A stretch of DNA of 64,000 bases from Candidatus Companilactobacillus pullicola (lineage in GTDB: Bacteria > Bacillota > Bacilli > Lactobacillales > Lactobacillaceae). A program made the translations under genes and the position numbers. The notes below the pieces were generated by a model, which was not told where the DNA came from, searched no databases, and saw nothing but the letters and a program-made list of their open reading frames with translations. The stretch covers positions 20,482-84,481 of the forward strand of contig DXCM01000042.1 of assembly GCA_019116025.1 (NCBI GenBank), written 5' to 3'. This document shows positions 60,163 through 64,000 of the stretch, in pieces; position 1 is the first letter of the stretch; each line of letters starts with the position of its first letter.

Positions 60163-60921
60163 GCTCTTGGGAGCTCTATTATTGTTGATAACATGAATAA
60201 TTAGGGTAACGATGATAGCACCGATTAAAACGCCTACGAAGACTAGATTAGGTATTTCGATATCAATTGCCGGGATCGACAAGAATAATTTTACCGAAAT
60301 GAACATAATCAGGAAGTAAGCCATTCCGTTTAATTCTGGGATCTTGCTCATTAAGCCCATAATCAATTCGGCGATCCCTCTCATGGCTAAGATACCTATC
60401 ATACCACCAATTAGAACGATTACTGGGTTGCTAGAAATGGCAAGAGAAGCTAAAACTGAGTCGATTGAGAAGACAATATCCATCAACTCAATTGAAATAA
60501 CAACTTGCCAGAATTTGGAAATGTGTAGGTGCTTTTCAAACATGTTTTCCTTTTTAGGTTCAGTTGGAACTTCCACTTTTTTATTCTTACTGAAAAAGAA
60601 ATGGTTCAAGAAGAGATAGAATAGGTAAGCAGCACCGAAGACTTTGATCCACCAGAAATTAATCAGGTAAACTCCGACACCGATAACTAAAAATCTAAAA
60701 ATGTAAGCACCAAAAAGTCCGTAGAATAATGACTTCTCCTGTTCCACTTTGTTAGGTAGTGACTGTGTTTGGGCAGCTAAAACCACCGCATTGTCGACTG
60801 ACAACATACACTCCATGACTACCAATGATAAGATAACTAACCAATCTTCCCCCGATTCAATAACGGTTGCCCAGTTATGAAGATCAAAGAATGGACCATA
60901 CATATTTACTAATGCATTCAA
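60151..60921 (-). CDS. TerC family integral membrane protein
   Basis: This 256-residue protein has seven to eight helices. It shows the TerC signature VVMECMLSVDNAVVLA and, in the second half, IELMDIVFSIDSVLAS, whose acidic residues are thought to bind Mn2+. Firmicutes members (YkoY/YceF/MeeF) export manganese for secreted metalloproteins. It sits next to the Mn importer MntH, which supports a manganese link. No yybP-ykoY riboswitch was recognised upstream. Confidence 0.92.
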   Translation of the reverse strand: MNALVNMYGPFFDLHNWATVIESGEDWLVILSLVVMECMLSVDNAVVLAAQTQSLPNKVEQEKSLFYGLFGAYIFRFLVIGVGVYLINFWWIKVFGAAYLFYLFLNHFFFSKNKKVEVPTEPKKENMFEKHLHISKFWQVVISIELMDIVFSIDSVLASLAISSNPVIVLIGGMIGILAMRGIAELIMGLMSKIPELNGMAYFLIMFISVKLFLSIPAIDIEIPNLVFVGVLIGAIIVTLIIHVINNNRAPKSNKK

Positions 60922-61004
60922 TCAGTATTCCTTGCTTTCTATTTGTATTGTTGGGTAAATGATACCAGATTAGGGGATTGATTTACAATTGAGTATTGAA
61001 AAAG

Positions 61005-61028
61005 AAAATGGAAGTATACTTCCATTTT
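61005..61028. promoter_or_regulatory. Perfect 24-bp palindrome between mntH and terC
   Basis: AAAATGGAAGTA is exactly inverted as TACTTCCATTTT with no spacer. It lies ~85 bases before the terC start; an operator or cruciform role is possible. Confidence 0.5.
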
Positions 61029-61043
61029 GATATAAAGAGTAAC

Positions 61044-61086
61044 CAAAAAAGCAGTTTCTTCATTTTCGAAGAAACTGCTTTTTTAT
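61044..61086. terminator. Terminator of mntH
   Basis: AAAAAAGCAGTTTCTTC-ATTTTC-GAAGAAACTGCTTTTTT, effective on either strand. Confidence 0.93.
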
Positions 61087-61088
61087 TT

Positions 61089-62453
61089 TTAAGCTGTTGG
61101 TACAAATGTTGTATAGATCAACCAAATGTTTAAGATGGTTAGAACTATCGCAACAAAGTAACCTAGATATTCAATAAATTTGTTATTGGCAAATTCACCC
61201 ATAAGTTTCTTGTTACTGGAGAATTTGATCAATGGGAAGATCGAAAATGGTAGGGCGACACTCAAGAATACTTGCGAGAATGTCAAAAGTGATTCGATCT
61301 TGGCTTCGTTACCGTGGAAAATAATAGCAAAGGTGATAACTGGAATGATGGATAGAAGACGAGTAATAACACGTCTTGCCCAGAGCTTCATCTTCATGTG
61401 GATGAAACCTTCCATAACGATCTGTCCAGAAAGTGTACCAGTAATAGTTGAGTTTTGACCAGATGCCAATAGGGCAACGGCGAACAAGATACTTAGTACA
61501 GGACTGGCAACAGCACCGGCAACTTTTGGATCTTGGAGGGCATTGAACAAGTCAACGAAACGACCTAGATCACTGTTTGTTCCATAGAATAATGCGGCAC
61601 CTAGTAGTAATAGCAATGTATTAACAACAAAGGCCAGTGTTAATTGGATATTTGAATCCCAAGTTGAGAATCTAACGGCTTGGTGAACACTCTTTGGATC
61701 ATCGCGGTCGTATTTTCTAGCTTGTGAAATGGATGAGTGCAAGTACAAGTTATGAGGCATAACCGTTGCACCAACAATACCTAATGATAGGTAAAGCATA
61801 CTTTGATTTTGTAAAATCTTAGGGTCGGGAACGAATCCAACCATCATTTGACCAACATCTGGTTTAGCCAAAATAACTTCGTACAAGAAAACTAATAGAA
61901 TAACCATAATAAGTGTGGCTACAATAGCTTCAATTTTTCTGAATCCTAGTTTCATCAAGACCAATAATAATAGAACATCAAAGGCCGTGATGATAACGCC
62001 CCATAGGACCGGTATATTAAATAGCAATTTTAAGGCAATCGCTGAACCAATGATCTCGGCAATATCGGTTGCCATGATAGCCAATTCGGTAATGATCCAT
62101 AAACAGAATCCTCCGACTCGACTAGTTCGATCTCTCGTTAGTTGTGCCAAATCTCTTCCGGTCACGATACCTAGTTTAGCTGACATGTATTGTAGAAGCA
62201 TCGCAATTAAACTAGAAATCAGGATAACGGATAGTAATTTGTATTTGAATTGGGCACCACCGGCGATGGATGTAACCCAGTTACCGGGATCCATGTAACC
62301 CACGGCGACCAAGGCACCTGGTCCACTATATGCTAACAATGTTTTAAAGAAACCTGCGTCTGTCGGAACATCAACGGTATCATTAATTTCTTCCAAGGAA
62401 GGGCCGTTAGCGTAATGAATTAGGCTTTCGTGTTTTTTATTTTTTTCACTCAA
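61089..62453 (-). CDS. mntH: Nramp manganese/metal-proton symporter MntH
   Basis: This 454-residue importer has 11-12 helices. Metal-binding TM1 motif GYMDPGNW and TM6 motif [11 protein letters not shown] (A/M-P-H) are diagnostic for Nramp. I set the start at a TTG (62453), six bases after GGGGGAG, giving [12 protein letters not shown]; the ATG at 62492 lacks an SD and would lie in the leader. Lactobacilli depend heavily on Mn, so this is likely the main or a redundant Mn uptake route. No MntR gene is in the window. Confidence 0.95.
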   Translation of the reverse strand: MSEKNKKHESLIHYANGPSLEEINDTVDVPTDAGFFKTLLAYSGPGALVAVGYMDPGNWVTSIAGGAQFKYKLLSVILISSLIAMLLQYMSAKLGIVTGRDLAQLTRDRTSRVGGFCLWIITELAIMATDIAEIIGSAIALKLLFNIPVLWGVIITAFDVLLLLVLMKLGFRKIEAIVATLIMVILLVFLYEVILAKPDVGQMMVGFVPDPKILQNQSMLYLSLGIVGATVMPHNLYLHSSISQARKYDRDDPKSVHQAVRFSTWDSNIQLTLAFVVNTLLLLLGAALFYGTNSDLGRFVDLFNALQDPKVAGAVASPVLSILFAVALLASGQNSTITGTLSGQIVMEGFIHMKMKLWARRVITRLLSIIPVITFAIIFHGNEAKIESLLTFSQVFLSVALPFSIFPLIKFSSNKKLMGEFANNKFIEYLGYFVAIVLTILNIWLIYTTFVPTA

Positions 62454-62681
62454 GCTTTTCTCCCCCTTTTTATTCTCAACATATAATATCATGTTAGAGG
62501 TGTCTTTTAAACCCAGTAAACTTAATAATTAGGACAACTTAACAAAAGAATATTAAAAGCGGTGTTTTCTAGGGTTCGGTGTCAATTTAGGTTAATAATT
62601 TGGTGCCAATAATGATATCAATAAACAATTATTTCTGTACAAATGAACAATTTTTCGTTTCTCGCACGCAACTTCATGTAT

Positions 62682-62709
62682 TTGTCACACGGTTACGATA
62701 CAATATAGG
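62682..62709 (+). promoter_or_regulatory. Promoter of the 155-residue membrane protein gene
   Basis: TTGTCA (62682-62687) and TATAGG (62704-62709) are spaced 16 bases. The rest of 62454-62767 is leader of mntH and AT-rich DNA without other recognised elements. Confidence 0.55.
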
Positions 62710-62767
62710 GGTAATGGAAATGGTAAGGAATAATATTTTAAATTTTTAAGAAAAGGGATAAAGTCAA

Positions 62768-63235
62768 ATGAATGTAATTTTAATAATAGTTGATATCATC
62801 TTTTTCCTTGGTGCAGCCTTCAATGTGTATTGGCAGTCCCAAATTGAAATCAAATCAATTTATAAGGTTTCATCGCTGATCTTCGCTGCCTTCATTGGAG
62901 CTTGGCTACTTTTCTCACCAACAAATCAATTATCTTACATCATCATGGTTGCTTTATTCATGTTACTTAATATTATGAATGGTGTTGGAGGAATTGGTTC
63001 GAAGAAAATCGTCATCAACGGATTCTATTCGGGTGTTTTGGATTACTCCCAGATCATTCATGTAACCTTGATACCAATCGAGTTGCAAGGTAGTAAGCCA
63101 AAAGTAGCAGTTATTTTCAACACAAAGAGACCACAACAAGTGGAAATGAATTTCAATATGTCTTACAAAGATATTCAAAAATTTTTAGATACCAAGTTAT
63201 CCAACGAAGTTTCAGTTGATGTTGGACAAATATAG
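62768..63235 (+). CDS. Membrane protein of unknown function, 155 residues
   Basis: Three hydrophobic segments (MNVILIIVDIIFFLGAAFNVYW; VSSLIFAAFIGAWLLF; LSYIIMVALFMLLNIM) precede a soluble domain GIGSKKIVINGFYSGVLDYSQIIHVTLIPIEL and YKDIQKFLDTKLS. The layout matches the 191-residue protein at 47086, which adds a basic tail. The SD is AAAAGGGA. A terminator follows. The family is not recognised; the soluble domain resembles a small beta-rich PH-like unit seen in other tiny membrane proteins. Confidence 0.75.
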   Translation: MNVILIIVDIIFFLGAAFNVYWQSQIEIKSIYKVSSLIFAAFIGAWLLFSPTNQLSYIIMVALFMLLNIMNGVGGIGSKKIVINGFYSGVLDYSQIIHVTLIPIELQGSKPKVAVIFNTKRPQQVEMNFNMSYKDIQKFLDTKLSNEVSVDVGQI

Positions 63236-63248
63236 AAAATAGAAACAA

Positions 63249-63278
63249 AAGAAGGCCTCAGTTTTGGGGTCTTTTTTA
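63249..63278 (+). terminator. Terminator of the 155-residue gene
   Basis: AAGGCCTC-AGTTTT-GGGGTCTT is followed by T6. Confidence 0.8.
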
Positions 63279-63313
63279 GTTGGTAAAGTATATAAAATTG
63301 TTGGAAATATGCC

Positions 63314-63485
63314 GTCTTCCGCAAAAAATCTGTGGGCCGCTGGAACGTAGCGGACACGACTTGAAGCTAATAATTTTACACTTCGTGCAAAATCATGGAT
63401 CTCCAAGCTCGGTCTTCTACTAACCTTGCTTCGCAAGCTAAGTAGGATTTCGCTACTGAGGGCCCACAGATTTTTTGCGGAAGAC
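63314..63485 (+). repeat. Palindromic repeat family B, copy 3 (full length)
   Basis: Terminal arms GTCTTCCGCAAAAAATCTG and CAGATTTTTTGCGGAAGAC are exact inverted repeats although their bases differ from B2 (GTCGTCCG/CGGACGAC). Inner hairpins are as in B2. Confidence 0.9.
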
Positions 63486-63509
63486 TAGATTCTGTTTCTA
63501 AACCTAGAA

Positions 63510-63587
63510 TTAAAAACGACGTCTATTCAAGAATCTCAATTCACTCTAAGTTTTGTGGATTGGGTAATCTGAATAGACGTCGTTTGT
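63510..63587. terminator. Long-stem hairpin downstream of immunity-type gene
   Basis: AAACGACGTCTATTCA pairs with TGAATAGACGTCGTTT around a ~35-base loop with partial pairing (GAATCTCAATTCAC, GTGGATTGGGTAATC). It ends the leftward transcript. Confidence 0.8.
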
Positions 63588-63588
63588 T

Positions 63589-63885
63589 TTAGTAACCGTA
63601 TCTTATATTTGATAATTGAGTTAATTGTTGTAGTTTTGCTTGTTGCTCTTTAGTTAATGAAATTTTGTTTTTATGAAGAGCGTTAGAAATTGATATGTTC
63701 ATTCTACTTAAAATGTAGGGAACGGCCGATTCTCTTTTTTCTAGTTCATCTTTGAATTCGATTAATACCTCTTGTAAAGGTTGTCTGGTGGTGTCGTTGT
63801 CTATGTCATTGAGCAAGTTATCAATGATAGAGATTGCTTCGTCACCACGATCTTTGCCAGTTGCGAACCAAGTTAGTTTACCCAT
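63589..63885 (-). CDS. Bacteriocin-immunity-type protein (EntA_Immun-like)
   Basis: This 98-residue helical protein begins MGKLTWFATG. The second half, VPYILSRMNISISNALHKNKISLTKEQQAKLQQLTQL, follows the four-helix pattern of pediocin-like (class IIa) immunity proteins. A perfect SD AAGGAGGTGA lies eight bases before the ATG at 63885, so the longer frame to 63915 is not used. No bacteriocin precursor or exporter gene is nearby, so it is an orphan immunity gene. The family call is by pattern and moderately secure. Confidence 0.7.
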   Translation of the reverse strand: MGKLTWFATGKDRGDEAISIIDNLLNDIDNDTTRQPLQEVLIEFKDELEKRESAVPYILSRMNISISNALHKNKISLTKEQQAKLQQLTQLSNIRYGY

Positions 63886-64000
63886 TTGTTTTGTCACCTC
63901 CTTATGATGCTTCATTTATAGAAAGAATAAGATTGTCGATATTACATTTAGTAGTTGGTGTGAAAGAATATTACTGTAAATATTTTTAGTTTTCTCGAAG

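Noticed and set aside
60922..61004. yybP-ykoY manganese riboswitch upstream of terC
   Set aside because: Looked for its conserved junction motifs; the gap is short and none were found.
1..64000. CRISPR array, prophage, IS element or integrase
   Set aside because: No regularly spaced direct repeats, no transposase, integrase or phage structural genes were seen; the palindromic repeats lack any coding capacity.

Overview
The window looks like a chromosomal segment of a low-GC member of the Lactobacillaceae. Support comes from the walRKHI-walJ-htrA-rlmH cluster, SLAP-type and WxL-like surface proteins, T-box and PyrR leaders, CIRCE and cre sites, class III fructose-bisphosphatase and a C69 dipeptidase. 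The Companilactobacillus (old Lactobacillus alimentarius/farciminis) group fits best, but the genus is an inference. There is no transposase, prophage, CRISPR array or rRNA; the only tRNA is tRNA-Lys(CTT). All functional names come from motif recognition, not database searches.

Layout. 1-4.5 kb: end of an unknown gene, 5-formyltetrahydrofolate cyclo-ligase with an apparent ATA start, then a leftward ABC exporter set with a frameshifted membrane gene and a degenerate ABC-LytTR regulator. 4.8-13.3 kb: tRNA-Lys, the WalRK regulon genes, HtrA, a cluster of DnaA boxes, and rlmH. 13.9-26.5 kb: SLAP surface protein, nucleoside hydrolase with MarR, a PTS EIIC with a partner enzyme, two drug exporters, a diguanylate cyclase and several small proteins. 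26.6-31 kb: a CcpA-type promoter driving a 22-residue ORF and yxeA, a Met T-box with a MetE-like enzyme, and a large lectin/WxL-like surface protein. 31-37 kb: D-hydroxyacid dehydrogenase, EamA exporter, GreA, dipeptidase, xanthine permease. 37-41 kb: an extracytoplasmic flavin electron-transfer module (two ApbE-like proteins, an FMN-binding protein, a ferric-reductase-like flavoprotein). 41-47 kb: an operon with a PRD regulator, KDPG-type aldolase, galactitol-type PTS IIA/IIB/IIC and a galactonate-dehydratase-like enzyme; no 2-keto-3-deoxy-sugar-acid kinase is present, so phosphorylation probably occurs during uptake. 47-64 kb: aldo/keto reductase, Fbp, uracil permease under PyrR, UbiE/MenG, a LacI regulator, two CIRCE-controlled Hsp20 genes, amino-acid permease, TerC, MntH and an orphan bacteriocin-immunity-type gene.

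The most unusual content lies between genes. (1) Five modules in three loci (after walR, beside greA, after fbp) fold into one architecture: a 4-bp stem, a 3x3 GNA/GNA internal loop, a 7-8-bp stem, then further nested stems. Stem sequences differ between copies but pairing is kept, as expected of a conserved structured RNA. (2) Three related loci at 53.9-55.6 kb read leftward as ~95-nt RNAs with a 5' hairpin, a CCCCCC run, a UCCCC motif and a terminator, two of which carry CCCC in the loop. Two of the three are preceded by TTCACA boxes spaced 11 and 22 bp. They look like a multicopy C-rich, anti-Shine-Dalgarno small-RNA family under response-regulator control. (3) Two further ~170-bp palindromic repeat families (A and B, three copies each) also keep pairing through compensatory changes. 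I regard items 1 and 2 as the best candidates for undescribed biology here.
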